Origin: Litomosoides sigmodontis
Lineage: Eukaryota > Nematoda > Chromadorea > Rhabditida > Onchocercidae
NCBI GenBank assembly: GCA_963070105.1
Contig: OY718808.1
Coordinates: 8,536,398 to 8,600,397, forward strand
Length of the DNA: 64,000 bases
Direction of reading: 5' to 3'
The position numbers were made by a program, and so were the translations under genes. The notes under the pieces were generated by a model. That model saw nothing but the letters and a program-made list of their open reading frames with translations, was not told the DNA's origin and ran no database searches. Each line of letters begins with the position of its first letter. Position 1 is the stretch's first letter. Of the stretch, positions 1 through 14,271 are shown piece after piece.

Positions 1-1766
1 TTAAGTTTTAATTTCATAAATTTGAGAGCGTATTACAGAAGCAAGTGAAGTTAGCTGAGAGAAGAGAAGGAGTGGAATTATTTTGCTTTCACTTCTTCTC
101 CTTCTCTTCCGCTTAATTTCCATTATTTGCTTGGATTGATGAATTGACAGAAGCGTGACGTTTATTTCAGCAGTTAATTCAGTCACGTAGACTTCACCCG
201 CCTAACAAGTGGATTAATTAGTCACGTGAGCTCTACCTGTTAGGTGGAACAACGGAGGTGAGATGCTGAATGAAACGATAAAATAATTATTTTATTATCC
301 CACTTTCTCGTCTAACATTTGTTTCTTGCCTCTTCTGCTCCATTCAAGTAAAAACTACTATTTACTTTAAACGATTTTTTTAATTCGGTACACTCGGTAT
401 TCCAATTTAAATGATCAGCTATTCGGTTTTCCAATTCAAATTGCTGTGATCAATGATCGAGTGCTATAAATTGCATTTTAAATATGTGTTTGTTAGCAAA
501 CGCTAACGGAATTTTTACATTTCAGATTTTAATTAAAGCATGACAAGTGGAAAATTGACAAATAATTTCAAATACATACACTTATCCATCAATTTTTTTG
601 TCAACTCTTTTACTTTGTTAATCTTTGGAAATTAATGAAAAGTTAGCAATTTTTTTCTTTTTTTTAGTTTTAGTATTACTAAATCTTTCCTTCCCTTTCC
701 AAGATACACATAGCGGCGCCTTTGTTTCAAATTTTGAAATTTTTTATTTTTGGGAAATATTTGCATAAATGTGGATATATTTGCATAAAAATACCAAAAA
801 CTATTCCACTTCCTTCTCATTTACTCATTCATTTTCTTCCTCACCTTGTTTGCGTTGTGGTCAGTGATCGATCGGTGATCGGTGATCGGTGATCGGTGAT
901 AGTGCTGTGATAACGCTATTCATTAACGGTAACAACAACATTTGATAATAAACTTATAAGCACTGATGTTATTAGTATTAGTACTAACGGACACAGAGAG
1001 ATTACCACTGGTCAGTGAGACAAAGTACGTTTCGTCACATTTGGTCACATGCCAAGTGCATCAGTGTGGTACCATTTCTTTCTTCTTTCTTATGTTTTAT
1101 TAATGCAATTTTTTCTTTTGCTATTGCTAGCATTACTTTGCAACAATTAAAATTAAAGCAAAAAAAAAAACTGATATTGACAGGGTGGAAGAGGAAGGGG
1201 AAAAAAGTGGAGAAATCAATGAGTTCATTGTTGATTATTTCCGTTTCTGTTCTGTTCGCTTTGAATGGTTGATTTGTAATGTAAGGTTAATTTGCAATTT
1301 GATAATTTAGTGGAAGAATTCATTTAATTAATGGTGGAAGAAGAGGAAAGAGCAGGTGCGTGTAATGGGCCTAAATGCTGAAGGTGCTGCTCAATCGGTG
1401 CATTTGAAAGTGATTTTGAGTGATTGCAACGTGAAACTTGTACATATGCTGATGGAATTGTTATCGGTAATCATTAATTACTGCTTAGCAGCTTTACCTA
1501 TTGGCAATTACTGATTGTCTAATTGGGAGAATTTATTAAATTTCATTTCGACTATTTCTATTTGATTGGCTTTTAGGCATTTATCCGTTTTTTTTTTCGC
1601 GAGTATTCTAATGAGTTCAACAAAAGTTACATTTGTGAATGAGAAATGATGCATTCTATTACAGTTGTAACTTTCGATTAAGTTTTGTTTAATTGTTGAC
1701 GTATACTTTTATTCATTATTAATATTTATTGCTTGCTATATTATCATCGTACTTACGATAAGTAAT
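1..1766. other. Non-coding flank upstream of the RdRP gene
   Basis: No convincing exon is seen on either strand; the open frames are short and AT-rich. It contains a short heptamer tandem repeat at 874-901. The region presumably holds the promoter and 5' untranslated sequence of the RNA-dependent RNA polymerase gene. The ATG chosen at 1767 has no strong TTTCAG-type acceptor directly upstream, so an extra 5' exon cannot be excluded. Confidence 0.6.
874..901. repeat. Heptanucleotide tandem repeat (GGTGATC)x4
   Basis: Four head-to-tail copies of GGTGATC are read directly, the last ending in A instead of C. It lies in the non-coding flank about 0.87 kb upstream of the RdRP start codon. Confidence 0.9.
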
Positions 1767-4700
1767 ATGATAATGAGTGAATTTAAGCGAGAATTAGGTT
1801 GGAACGATTTATTTGGGCGAAAAGTTGAAATACGTGGAGAAATAACTCAACGACAAATGGGTGAGAATGATTATGGTGAACCGTGGACTGAGCTTACTTT
1901 AGAGGTTAAATTCATTTTTTAATAAATGAAAAATATTATTTGCATATTTATTTAGTTGTTTTGGGATTTTCAACAATTTGTTTGTGGTATGGGCGGAAGT
2001 TTTTGTGAATTCGTTTGCTTAAATTTGCTAGCATTTCATTGAATTAATCAAATTTTGCGTTCAAGGTCATATCTCAGAGTTGGGATCTCGATTTGCTTCC
2101 ACTTGCGATGAGATTTCAGGTAATTACCCAAAATCTTCAGTTTACTGGAACATGTAGTGCTATATTGCAAGTTACGAGTAAACACGTATTTTTGGAGGAT
2201 TGCATGTAAGTTTAAATATTTTTGCATTTGCTACAGACTTTTAAATCGCAAAATTTTCAAATCGCAGTTCAGCACGAAGTCTCATACGGCTGAAAACACT
2301 TCACAGTTTGTAACTAAAGGTAATCTTTTAGTGCAGCACACATGTTTTTACCGTTGGAGGCAATTCACTTTGGCAGCTTTTTCAAAGGACGCTTTTTGTC
2401 GCATTTTTCACGTGCAGCACACGCTGGGACACCGTTGGAGCAGTCGAACAGTTTGCAAGTTTTGCGCACTCTTCGAAACTGTTCCTCAATTGCTGATCCC
2501 ATGTTCGCTGATTTCGAACACGATCGCGATATTTTCACTGTTCGATTCGCTGTTTTAGATGGTACGTGCAATTTTCGACTGTTTTTTTCCTAATTCTATT
2601 TTTTGGTACTTTGAAAATCTCTTACAGTGCCGCACTATTCCACTGTTCAATGCGATTAATCAATTTTAGGTGGCGTTCGATCAAAAAACAATGAAAACGG
2701 TAAAACCACCCATGCTTCTATCACCCATGGTTCGGCAGTTGCTTTGAAGGTATCCACTTGATTTTCAGAATTTTTATTTCTGTAGGAATTATGCTAATTT
2801 CCTGATGCAAAAGCCTTTTTCTTCCTCTCTTGAAAATTGCGTAAAAATGAGGGATTTTCAAAGAAGCTAATTAAATGCTAGGTGCGATATAATTCTATTC
2901 GTCGTATTCTGGTTGATTTACGAGCTAAATTACCGAACGGTACACACAGTAGACGAATCTATTTCCATTTAAATTATCCACCTGAAATACGGAAGTATCA
3001 CAGAAAAACGGATGAAGACGATGATAAAGGCAACAGTGATGGAAATCGGTGGAGGTAAACATATTTGAAAACATTCCGAAAAATATTTAAACACTGAATG
3101 TAATAAATCGTTTCATACTTTGCCCCAAATATTCTTTGGTAGTAAATTAAGTGTTAGCTTTTTATAATAGACTTTTGAGATTAGCCGCCGTTTAATTATG
3201 CCAGTAGATATTCCAGTGGAATTAAAGAATCATTTAAAAAGTCAACCTAATTGAACGACTAATATACTTCACTTTGTCCTTTGTATGATTATTGTGCCTT
3301 TCTAGGACAATTCCAGAAGATAATGATGACAAACGAGACAATTGCGCAGCTATCAATGAAAGTCCTTATTTTTGCTTACAGCTACAACAAAATATTCCTG
3401 TAATTTTAAAATGTTTTTGTATGAAACTGTACATCATTTATTTGTATAATTACATCTAGCCTAATTTATTGCTTTTTATGACCGCCTAAAATTTAGTTTC
3501 ATTTTTAGCAGTTAAGAATTGCTAAGCACATTTTTAAGGATCATGTCTTGTATCAGTTACTTAGTCGCCTTCGTACACGAGCAGTGTTATCGATCGAATT
3601 TGCAAATTTAAAGTTTCGATATTTAAACATATTAGAGTATGCCTCTTTTCTTGTGATTGAAGAATTCATCTTTCTCATGTGGGATCAATTTTTTTTTTTT
3701 TTTTTTTGAAAATTCACTTGTATTTCGTATTGTCGTCTTTTTTCCACTGTTTTCGTCTTTTCTGCCTCCTAACTTGGCGTGCAAACAAAAGTGGCCAGAT
3801 TGCTATTGCAGTTACGCGGATACGCCTGTACGTTTCGTAGGATGCGCTGATATCACTGGCAGTAAGGAACGAGTTTACGAGCCGCCATTTCCCAACGTTG
3901 ACGTCGAATGTGAACGAAAAATTAGAGAGTGTGACGACGTATTTGGCCTGGAATATCTAATTGCTGCATTACTTTCACGTGGTGCTGTTGTGAAAGATCA
4001 AATTCTGGTACAGTTTACGTTTGCTTAACAAGTATAATTGAGCAAATCAATTATCCCACAAACAGTTCAGCCTGAAATTGAAAAGGATAGTAATACTAGA
4101 AGAGTGACAAAGTGCACAGCGAAACTTTTTTTAACTCCTAGAAAAGTTGGAATTTTTTTCCGCATTAAACAATATGTGAATTATGCTCTGAGGGATAAAT
4201 TATGGACAAAAATCGAAATTTTGGGTGATTTTTTCAATATTAGCCTTCAAGTTTTCCTAATGCATTTCGTGCTACATGGACATGTGCGCTTTACATTTAA
4301 AACCTTTTAGCACTGTGCATCAATTTTGATTAGCAGAATGCGTATTGCTTTCATTAGTGGAATAATTAAAGTCGTTGATCTGAGTTAATGAAAGAAGTAA
4401 TTGCGTGTTGATGATGAATACCATTTACTATTATATATGAAATTTTTTTCTCTTTAAGACGATTTTCCACTGCACATTTTCTCTAGCGATGTTGAGAAGC
4501 TAGGCTGTTGCTTACCGTGTTTTCAGATAGATGACAAAACACGTGATGCCTTCATTGATATGATTTTGCAAAGGTTTAAAGACAACAAAGAGGTACGGAA
4601 TTCCAAGCATTGCTATAATTTGTTAAATTAAGCGAGCAAAATTTTGCCATTTCGAATTTTGTCAAGTCATAGTTGATGTGGGACATTCACGAAAGTTGTC

Positions 4701-7700
4701 ATATTTCGTCAAAGCTGCGCAAAAAACATTTGTAGAGTTTTTCTAAACGGATGTGGAAAGGAAGCAAATTTCTTTTACCGAATTGTAAAGCTAGAAAAAA
4801 TGAACGTCTAAAAAAATATGATATACAAATAATATATATAAAATGCATACATATGTATAAATTATACATATATATATATATTTTTGCAGTTAACATTAGA
4901 AACACTGGAACGATTGTTGAATATGATTGATGAAACCAAGCAAGTGCCATGCTTGTTTACGTCATTTGAAAAGATTCGAAATAGTCTGTTGGGACAGAAA
5001 GACGTATTGGATGAAATTTATCAAGAGAATAAGCGAGAAGGTTATCAACGGGTACGAAAGGTTAACTTTCAACCATTTTGCACATTCTCAAAAAAAAAAA
5101 AAAATATTTCTGTTGACCGTTTAGGAAGATAATTTGATTTGATTAACTTTGTATATTTTAAATTATGCCACTGCAGTGGTTGGCATGAATTATGTGTGTC
5201 ACACAAATTCCGTTGAAACGTTTGCGCATTTTTTTTTTAAATAAAATTTCAGGTAGTCATAACACCAACTCGCATATTGCTTGTAGTGCCCGAATTATTA
5301 ATGGGAAATCGTGTACTTCGAACATTTGACAAAGATGGAAATGGCGCATTGCGAATACAGTTTCGGGATGATGATGGTACACCGCTAAGACTAAATACTG
5401 TTGGCCTTTTCCTAATGCAAGCAACAACTTTTAATACACTTTCACGAGGGATTTATATTGGAGGTACTTTTTCTCATTCAATTTTTCACACAGAAAGGAA
5501 AAGGTTGAACAAGAGGTGGAGCATTTTATATGTGGCGGAATTGAAAGCTATTAATTGAAGATTTCAGGATGTTTTATTGAAACGAAAATAACATAGTTCA
5601 AATATGGTTGTGTACAATAAATATTTTTTCATGCTCAAAATTAGTTTAGAGATTTTCCTTTAGTGAAATTAAAATGACAGAACTAAGTTCTACACATGTA
5701 TAATGACACTAAGCACATAAATGTTTTCGCGTTGAAGTTAATTTCTATGCTTGGATTTCTTTCGAAGCTAACCGTTACCTTTTGTAGTCATTTCTCTTCT
5801 ACAGACCGACACTTTGTCTACCTCGGATCGTCAAATTCGCAAATGCGAGATAACGGCTGCTACTTTTATGATGATGGAAGAGGTGGACAAGCGCATAAGA
5901 TTCGTGAGCAGCTTGGAAAATTTGATAGCTGCAACATACCAAAAATGATGTCACGAATGGGGCAATGTTTTACGCAAGCAAAGGTGTTACGCCTTCCTTC
6001 TTTCTACGTGCTTAATTTCAGATTGTTAACTAATGCAGTAAAATTAGGAGGATATGTTAATTGTATTTTAAGAAATTGTCTATGTGTTTACATGCTATTT
6101 TAAGAAATTGTCTATGTGTTTACATGCTTACATGTTGTAGGAGATTTAAATCGAACCGATAGCGATTGCTACTGTGACAAATCTAACTACTCATCCATTT
6201 TTATTCCTTCATCATATCCTTACCCTTTAATTTAATTATAAATTACTGTTCCTCAAACGAAAATTCTCCTCTCATTTTCTGCAGCGATGCACGATAACAT
6301 TGAAGCGTCATAAATACAATAAGACCTATGATGTTATCGGTGGGCGAGATACGAATCAAGCTTTTTACATATTTTCGGATGGTGTTGGGAAAGTGTCGAA
6401 GGAGTTCGCTGAAAGAATAGCTCTGGATATCGGGCTGAGTGCATCAGTTCCCAGTTGCTATCAGGTTTATTTTGATTTCACTGTTTCCCTTCTCATTCTT
6501 TTCGATAAGCACCAGTAATCCACTTGACTGGTGAGACATACTTTAACTATTTCCGATAGAACAAATCAGTTTTGTGAACATTCTATTCCCAGTTTTCGAT
6601 TTCATTTTTTCAATATTCCAGATTCGCCATCGTGGCATTAAAGGTGTTCTGTCCATAGATCCTGGCTTGGATCAACGCAAACGCTGGGCTGCTACTAACA
6701 ATATAGTTGATAAGAACAAAATTACGAATAAGCAAAATGATTTAGCTGTTGTATTTCGTCCATCTCAGGTAATCCGTTGTCCATTTATTTCCCGCTTGTT
6801 TAATGATACATTTTTTCTTCCGTGTGCTCAGTTTTGAAGGAATTAGTTGCCACTGGTTTAGGATAAATTCAAAGCACCACGAGACGAATACATTGAAGTT
6901 GTAAAATATTCAACAGCAACACCGGTTTGCCTCAATCGTCCAATGATATGTATTTTGGATCAGGTAGTTATGGAGTAAATATTGAAGTATAATTATTAGC
7001 GGAAAAATATTGTTGTCGGTGGATTCATTTTATGTAGTACTGCCCAGAACTCAAAGAAATAATAGAAATTTATGTGTTAACCTGGCATAACAAATCTTTA
7101 ATATTTATTATGGTTATAATTCACCCAGTCCTGAACGGCTAGATAATTTAACAATTTGCTAAATTTTTAGAAGTATTAATGTCTATCATTGATAGAAAAA
7201 CATTACAGTTTGGTTGGTTATTAATGATCTGAGATTGTGCAATTACATTATTTGTGTTGGAAAATTATTTAATCAAATGACTTCTTAGATAAATAAATCA
7301 TTTACTTTAAAAAGCAATATAAAATAACTTTATATTGAATGGATATCCTGTCAAGTTACTAAGTTTTTTTTTGTACAGGAGATTAATGCTTTTTATGCCA
7401 ACGACATTCGTCATCATATATTGCAGCGAATGCTGCAAAAAGATGTGCAACCTGTTTTTTCAGGTTAGCGGAATGCAAGGTTTTTCCGTGCATGAACGGA
7501 TTAGAAAGCGTATACATGATTTATTGGATATGCAAATGATACAATTAGCTGATGTATTAGTCAGCGAAGAAAAGTGCGTTGCTTGCTTTTCATATTCGTA
7601 ATTAGTTTCAGTAGTAGAGATTTGCTGAAGTATCAGTGTAATTTCCATTGATAAGATGACAAGCTAAAGATTGGACATAAATATATGTTAGCATTAAATC

Positions 7701-10700
7701 TAAAAGTGTGCTAAATGAACGTCTTTTTTACTTTCGCTCTTTCCAGGTGTCGTGAAAGACTTAATGAATTACCGTGGCATGTCAATGTTTCACATCTAGC
7801 ACTTGCACGTGGCTTCGCCTTAACGCAAGAGCCTTTTTTCCGAAGCCTACTGCGAGCTAACATCAAATGCGTTTTAAGTATGCTTACTAAATTACAAACT
7901 TTTCAATCATTTGGTATATCTAAGTGAATTTTTTTGAAATCTTGACATTATTTTAGAAAAATTGACTGCTAAAATACAAATTCAAGTGCCATCATGTTTT
8001 GGCCGTTCGATGTTCGGTGTAATGGACGAAACGGGTCAGCTGCAATGGGGTCAAGTTTTTGTGCAGTGCACCAGGAACATTTGGTTTAAAACGCCAGTCA
8101 AATCTGCTGCAAAAGTTGTCTTGAAGGGTAAGTGTAGAAATCCATTGCAATAATGCACTGGAAGATTTCACTGGCATATGAAAGCTGTTTGCTGTTATTT
8201 TCCTGCATTGTATTTCTTCTCAGGTAAAGTGATGATAACGAAAAATCCTTGCATTGTTGCTGGTGATGTGCGGGTATTTGAAGCAGTTGACATTCCTGAA
8301 TTACATCATTTAGTAGATGTTGTCGTTTTCCCACAACATGGGCCTAGGCCACATCCGGATGAGATGGCTGGTTTGTTCTTTTCAAATTTAAATAATTTTG
8401 CAAAAATTAGCTCACCGTTTGCGATACGACTTTATTTTGATCATAATTCAGGTTCAGACTTGGATGGCGATGAATATTCAATAATATGGGATCCGGAACT
8501 GATGTTTGAACATAATGAACTACCATTGGATTTTGCAAAAAGTGCAATGGACAATCAAATCGTTGACGAACAACAAGTGGTTTGTACATTTCATTGATAT
8601 CCGATCAGTCATGAAATAATTCGCTTTCTATTAGTTAGTGTCTACAGTTCTCATCGAAAATAATGATTTTCATTTGTCGAGCGAATTTATGATTCGAAGA
8701 ATTGTTCAAAGATTTTCCTTTCAAGGATTTAGAAATGCGAAAGTTCTTTGTGAATTATATCAAACAAGATTCAATTGGTTCAATTTCGAATGCTTTCCTA
8801 GTTAATGCTGATCTTTATGGCATCACAAGTGAGGTATAAATTATTCTGAAATTTGATTTATTTCTTATCCATAGACATAAAAAGCAAAGAAGCAATTTGA
8901 TTCATAAGCAACAAAGCGTTTTGCTTGCATAATTATTTCTATTTCGGATCTAACTCATCCATACTGTTCGTGGGGTTTTCCTGCTCATTTTTATTATATC
9001 ATGAAAATATGCTCACAAAAATTCGATTGCTGCAAAAAAATCGAAGTTTAAAACTAAATTTTAGCATTAAATACATGCAAAGGGCAGATTGAAAAAAATG
9101 TTTGCGTCACTAATTCTTCTAAATTACAGACATGAAAAGTCACTATTTTTCTTAGCAAAATGATTGTTTCCCTTACAGGTTTGCATTAATATAGCAAAGA
9201 AGCATTCAAAAGCTGTGGATTTTCCAAAAACTGGCGATGCACCTGCTCCGCTGACAAGGAAGTGGACGGTAGGTAAGGATGGAAATATGCTTCCACCGGA
9301 AAGAGCTGAACGCTGGCCGGATTTCATGGGTAAAAATCACGAGCCAAGTTACATTTCATCGCGTTTAGTTGGCCAGTTATATAGGTTCGTTTAATTAACG
9401 CCTACAGAATTCACTTAATCCACGAAATACTTTTTCACCACTTTTTTATGTACTTATTTTAACACATTTTTTGGTTATCGCTTTTAATAAATTGTAGGAA
9501 TTGCAACTTAGATCGTATATTATTACTACTTGGGAAACCGTACTTTTGTAATCCTAGGATTTTTGCAGACGTGTCAGAGTTCTAGACGATGCTTTAAATC
9601 TAGCAGCTGCTGTGGAAGGAAATGCACCGGTAGCACTAGATCCAGATTTGGAGTATCCCGGTTGGGAACGATATCGAGATATTGCACAAACTGAGCTCGA
9701 TTCATATAATGCACATATTAGGGTCTGAATTTATAGAAATTATTAATCGAAATATCTCTTGCAAAAACTTTCTTCATCTATAGATATATTTATAGAGCAG
9801 TTTGACATACGTTTATTATGGTGAGGAATGCATAATGCTAAATTATATATTATTATCCATCCGACATCATGCTTACATAGCTACAATTGCAGTCAATAAT
9901 GGAGAATTATGGAATTGAAGATGAAGGAGAATTATTTTCCGGTTTTATTAGCGTTATTCGAAATCGCATTAGTGATCGTGATACGGATGACATGTCTTTC
10001 TATAATACAAATCATATAATCGAGAAGAAAGTTTCGGCTGTTTTTAGAGCGTAATTTTTCTATAACTTTCCACAAAGTTTTTCTGCTTCAAAATTTACGA
10101 TCCGTAAGGAAAATAAAATGAGCAATAGTTAGATAATTGACGCTGAACCGGAAGCTCAAGACATCTTAATTTCAGTTAGTTAAAAAAAACAATAGCTATT
10201 TTGATTAATAATTTCTTTAACAGTTTCGGTTTTTTTATATTTAGATATCGTCGGCGTTTCTTTGATGAATTTGGCGGATATTTGAAAAACACATTATCCG
10301 ATCATGAAGACAATCAAAATGGTAATGCGCAGGAACGACGTATTTGTACCTATCCATCTTTGGATATGAAACGAAAAGCATCTGCATATTATGTCCTTTG
10401 TTATCGTACGCTCTGGTCTTTTTTTATTTCTGTCGGCATATTGCTACTTGAATCAACACGGCCTAAGCATTATCATAATTAGGCACATCATTATCATTAA
10501 CTGTAATCATTATTCCTGTAATCAAAGAACCGTCATTAGTGTTTACTGTCATGCGATACAATAGGAAGTACAGCGCTGGATGCGCCATATCGGATTTTGT
10601 CGTTTGGTTGGCTCGTTTGGGATGTCCTATGTCAGGTTAAGCAAGAGATGAGATTGGTACGTAGCAGCGCAATTGTGCAGTCATTGGATCCATTGGGTGA

Positions 10701-12567
10701 AAGTGCATCAGAAGTTAGTTTTTAAGCTGATCAATTAAAAAATTTGTGACTTTTCCCTTGCAACACTGGAAACTTTTTTAATTAAATGAAATTTGTAGTT
10801 TATCAAGAATTACTGTATAACAAATGCAGACGATATGAAGTGGACATTGTTACATTTAATGCAAGCAAAACAAGCTTCATGTGTTCTTCGACCATACTGT
10901 AGCCGTTACAGGGGTATATTTAACTGTTATTACAGTGTTAATGATCAAATTAAATTAAGTTACACTGGAAAGCATTTACTTGTTCTTCAAACTTACGGAG
11001 TCTAAAATTTCCCATAAAAATCGTCATTTTTAGAAGTTTTAAGGGAAGAGCGAGAGAGAAATTATAGAATTTAAAGAAAATAATGGATGTGAAATCCTTT
11101 ATTTTTATCCATATATCAATAATATGAATAAATATGTGCAGGTCTTGAAGATTTATTCTATATTCTTATTAAATGGGCTGCATTTCATGGATTATTAAAA
11201 GAACAACTACAACCTGTTCATATTTGCCTTTTGTTCATACAGTTTGGCGTTGGATATTATTCTGGTAGCGAAAATATCTTGCAAGTACAATTTTTGGAAC
11301 AGGTAAAGTGAATTCTGACTTTAATAAAAGATTAGCAAATCTTTCAAATTACTTACAGCTGAAGCTTTACGTCATTTCTTTGCTCTTAAAATCTTTCCAA
11401 CCGATTACTTCTATGAATTTTCAGACAAAGGAAATTGTTGACAAAGACTCCCATTTGATATGTGATTTGCACAATCTTGTTGGTGGTATTGGTGTATGCT
11501 TGTTAAAATTTTTCAAATTTCTCAGTTCACGTACTCTACAAACACTAAAAGTACTGAACTTTCGGAATATTGGATATCGTTCTCTACTCCTTCGGGGACA
11601 GTGGATGAAGCTTAGTGAAGTATAATTTTTATCAATGCCAAAAATGTATCCATTATTGTTCGCTACGCCCCGTGTTACGGAGTATTCATATCAGTTAAAA
11701 TTTTCCTGACTTCTCTTTGTTGATTTGTAAATGGTAGTTCTTATGGGAATCTATTTTTTATTTTTAGGCTGCTTTGAAAACTTTTTTTGGCATAGCTCTG
11801 ACAGGAAAATTTGATCAGCTGACATTGATTGGCAGAGACGGAAATGATAATTCAATCAATTCTAAAGTTGTAAGTTGTCATTTCTTTATACGTAACGATT
11901 GCGAAAAGGAAATTATTTACCGGTGGGCTTATATTTGACCGTCCAAAATCGTGCTGTAATGCGAAAGTGTTTCTTTCCAGCTTAGAACAATGGAGATTGA
12001 ACCGTTTATGATTGAATTGCCCATTGAATCACCGCAGAATTTAGACAGATATCGCGAAAAGGTGTATAAACATTCTGGTGTAAAATATTTGCATATGCGA
12101 CAAGTTGCACATCGAAAAAAAGGTTGCTTAGCTACTAATTGCAATTAATCCTTTTCATGTAAGAATCTGATACTTTGCCTCACTCATTCCTTTTGCAACA
12201 GTTTGAAATTATATGGATTAATTTTAGTTTGTTTTTTTGCATAAATGTAGTTGATTTTACAATTGCATTAACTATTTTACCAGCATTACATTGGGTTTTT
12301 ATGTGCTGTAATTTATGATTTCTTTTTGTTTTCTTGGGTTTAATATAAGGCTAATTTGTACGTGTTCAAATAGAGCCTTAGAAGATGAATGGATTGTGTA
12401 AATTTCCAGATCGTGTTATCGTTTCGGCAGTTGGTGATTTGGAATCGTTGCACCGTTTGCGTGATTTACTTTCAGTACGACCGTCTGTAAATTTATTTCC
12501 AAATTACAAAGAGAGTAGTGATATTATTAGCCGAATTATTGTGGAACGACTCGAGAAGTTAGATTAG
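1767..12567 (+). CDS. ego-1: RNA-dependent RNA polymerase, EGO-1/RRF-1 class
   Basis: Cellular RdRP that copies target RNA into secondary siRNAs in nematode RNA interference. Exons: 1767-1904, 2078-2119, 2141-2205, 2332-2561, 2670-2749, 2882-3054, 3306-3399, 3512-3636, 3812-4007, 4527-4592, 4890-5051, 5253-5463, 5805-5983, 6285-6464, 6622-6768, 6862-6963, 7464-7573, 7747-7877, 7957-8127, 8224-8370, 8452-8579, 8726-8833, 9179-9384, 9569-9722, 9893-10050, 10245-10405, 10565-10713, 10799-10913, 11142-11302, 11425-11619, 11768-11869, 11981-12122, 12410-12567. All phases agree, giving about 1561 residues, close to the family size. RdRP signatures: [12 protein letters not shown] and NRVLRTF (exon 12), SDGVGKVS (exon 14), and the catalytic GSDLDGDEY with D919, D921 and D923 (8457-8471). 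[11 protein letters not shown] follows near residue 1004. The context around the catalytic loop ([11 protein letters not shown]) fits EGO-1/RRF-1 rather than RRF-3, judged from recalled family features. Exons 2-7 are the least certain. Confidence 0.9.
4858..4882. repeat. Short (TA)n microsatellite in RdRP intron
   Basis: An AT dinucleotide run lies just 5' of the acceptor of the exon starting at 4890. It may act as part of the intron's AT-rich 3' end; no other role is visible. Confidence 0.75.
6065..6128. repeat. Perfect 2 x 32-bp tandem duplication in RdRP intron
   Basis: Copies at 6065-6096 and 6097-6128 are identical over 32 bp (beginning ATTTTAAGAA and ending TTTACATGCT). They lie in the intron between the exons ending at 5983 and starting at 6285. 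The absence of differences suggests a recent slippage event or an assembly artefact. No splice site is duplicated inside it. Confidence 0.9.
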
Positions 12568-14271
12568 CTAATATAAAGGTAATTACTGAAATCCATAAAG
12601 CAAAGCGTTCGTGTGTGAAATGCCTTCCTCTTCATTTTGGAGACAATGTTTTCTAGTTATGAGTTCAGAGTTGCTAGTTTTATAGCAAACGACGGTTTCC
12701 GATAATATTTTATAATGATTCGGTACTATTATTATCTTATTTTATAGATTTTAACTAAATTCCTTGTATTTTTGAAGGATGGTAGAGAGAGAGAGAGAGT
12801 GTGTGTTACGCCATGTGTTTCTTTTTTTTGCTCAAATATCGTTCTTTCTATTAGTATTTTTGTGATGTGATAATTTAATATTATATTTAAGGCAACATTT
12901 TTATCAATTAAGTTTGAAATTGCATTAGAAGATGAATTTGCACTGAGCAGTCCTCGTAATGCTTTAGGAATTGCATTGTTGGCTTTTCTTGTTGTATTTG
13001 TTTAATGAGTGAAAAGAGGAAGCGAAAAAGAAACGATTCTTTTTTTCTAAAATTCTTTGTATTAATGTTTATAAAATTCGTTGTGTTAAATTTTATCGCA
13101 TAACATTGATTTACATTAATTCAATTGTATTTAAATAATCATATCATCCGATTCTTCTATTCAGCCTTCTCATGTGTGCTTGTGTGTGATTTTTGTAAAT
13201 TTAATTTTTCATTTACATTGCGAAAATATAACACTGATAAAGGGTTTCGGATGACTTTTTTTTTGGTATAAGCAAAAATGATTGCTTAGATGATTTGTTC
13301 TTCAAGTAATAGCGTACTTCATAGCACACAGATTTCAAACGTGCATGAGATAATTTGATCCTAAATTTTTTGTTTTTAATGCGTGCATAGACATTATCTT
13401 TTATTGTCATGCTTCGAAAATTTTTGTGGGAAAGATGGGATAATCCGTTTATCACTTACAGCACTTCTACTACAGGTGTGAAATTCATTTACTCCTTTTT
13501 GAACTTTTCAGACTTTATGTTTCATCCTTCACTTGAACGGACATGTGAGAATGGATGAGTTATTAGATTCGAATCAGTTTTTCTTCTCAATTCCTATCTT
13601 TTTTCCCATTCATTTTCACTAGTGAGAAAAGATAATTCATCATTTCGTGACTTCCGAATGTTCCGCTTTTGCTGATGGCGCTTCCCTCACTTCGTTTGCT
13701 TATTCTTTCATCGAAATAATTTACGGTTAAATGTTTGTTTAGTTAATTAATTTTATGCTAATAGAAATGATGAAATGTTAGTAAAATTCCGAGAACTCAC
13801 GATGAAGGTGAAGATGTCAAGATTTGACAGGACACATTAAAGTATCGAGGTTTGAACGAATCTCCTTCATCTCTTCAAGACTTTCCAGTTATCCCTCAAG
13901 TTGTGCGACCTCTGACGGCTCGTGACGTCATTTCATTTCAGTGACAACATACATTTCAGGCGGTGCGTAACTTTTAATCAAGCTAATTCCGATAATCTTC
14001 CACATCGGCGGCACCGCCTACATTTGTCATAACGGAATAACAAATTTCACAATGTATGTTGATATTTCGTCACAGCCTAATTTCAAATTAAATTTCATAA
14101 TTTGAGAAGCTGCGTTGAATTTTGTTTATTTTAGCTCACTTATTATAATTGCTTTTCTGTCCTTCGACGCACTGCTGCTGATTTATCACGAAATAGTTTC
14201 GAATGCAATGAAACATGCAAATTTATATTCAAAAAAATTTTTCCAAATATACGTTCACAACCGTAATTTCA
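12568..14271. other. Intergenic region between convergent genes
   Basis: It lies between the 3' end of the RdRP gene (+) and the 3' end of the transporter gene (-), so it should hold both 3' untranslated regions. A (GA)n/(GT)n run sits at 12784-12807. No additional exon with matching splice phases was found; the open frames here are AT-rich and lack recognisable sequence. Confidence 0.6.
12784..12807. repeat. (AG)n-(GT)n compound microsatellite
   Basis: An alternating AG run is followed directly by GT repeats, read by eye. It is about 220 bp downstream of the RdRP stop codon, probably in its 3' untranslated region. Confidence 0.85.

Noticed and set aside
2237..2319. Possible RdRP exon encoding a frame that runs into 2320
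   Set aside because: Joining it to the downstream RdRP frame would need a 17-base intron. Splicing 2205 directly to 2332 gives correct phase and good protein continuity, so this stretch is treated as intron.
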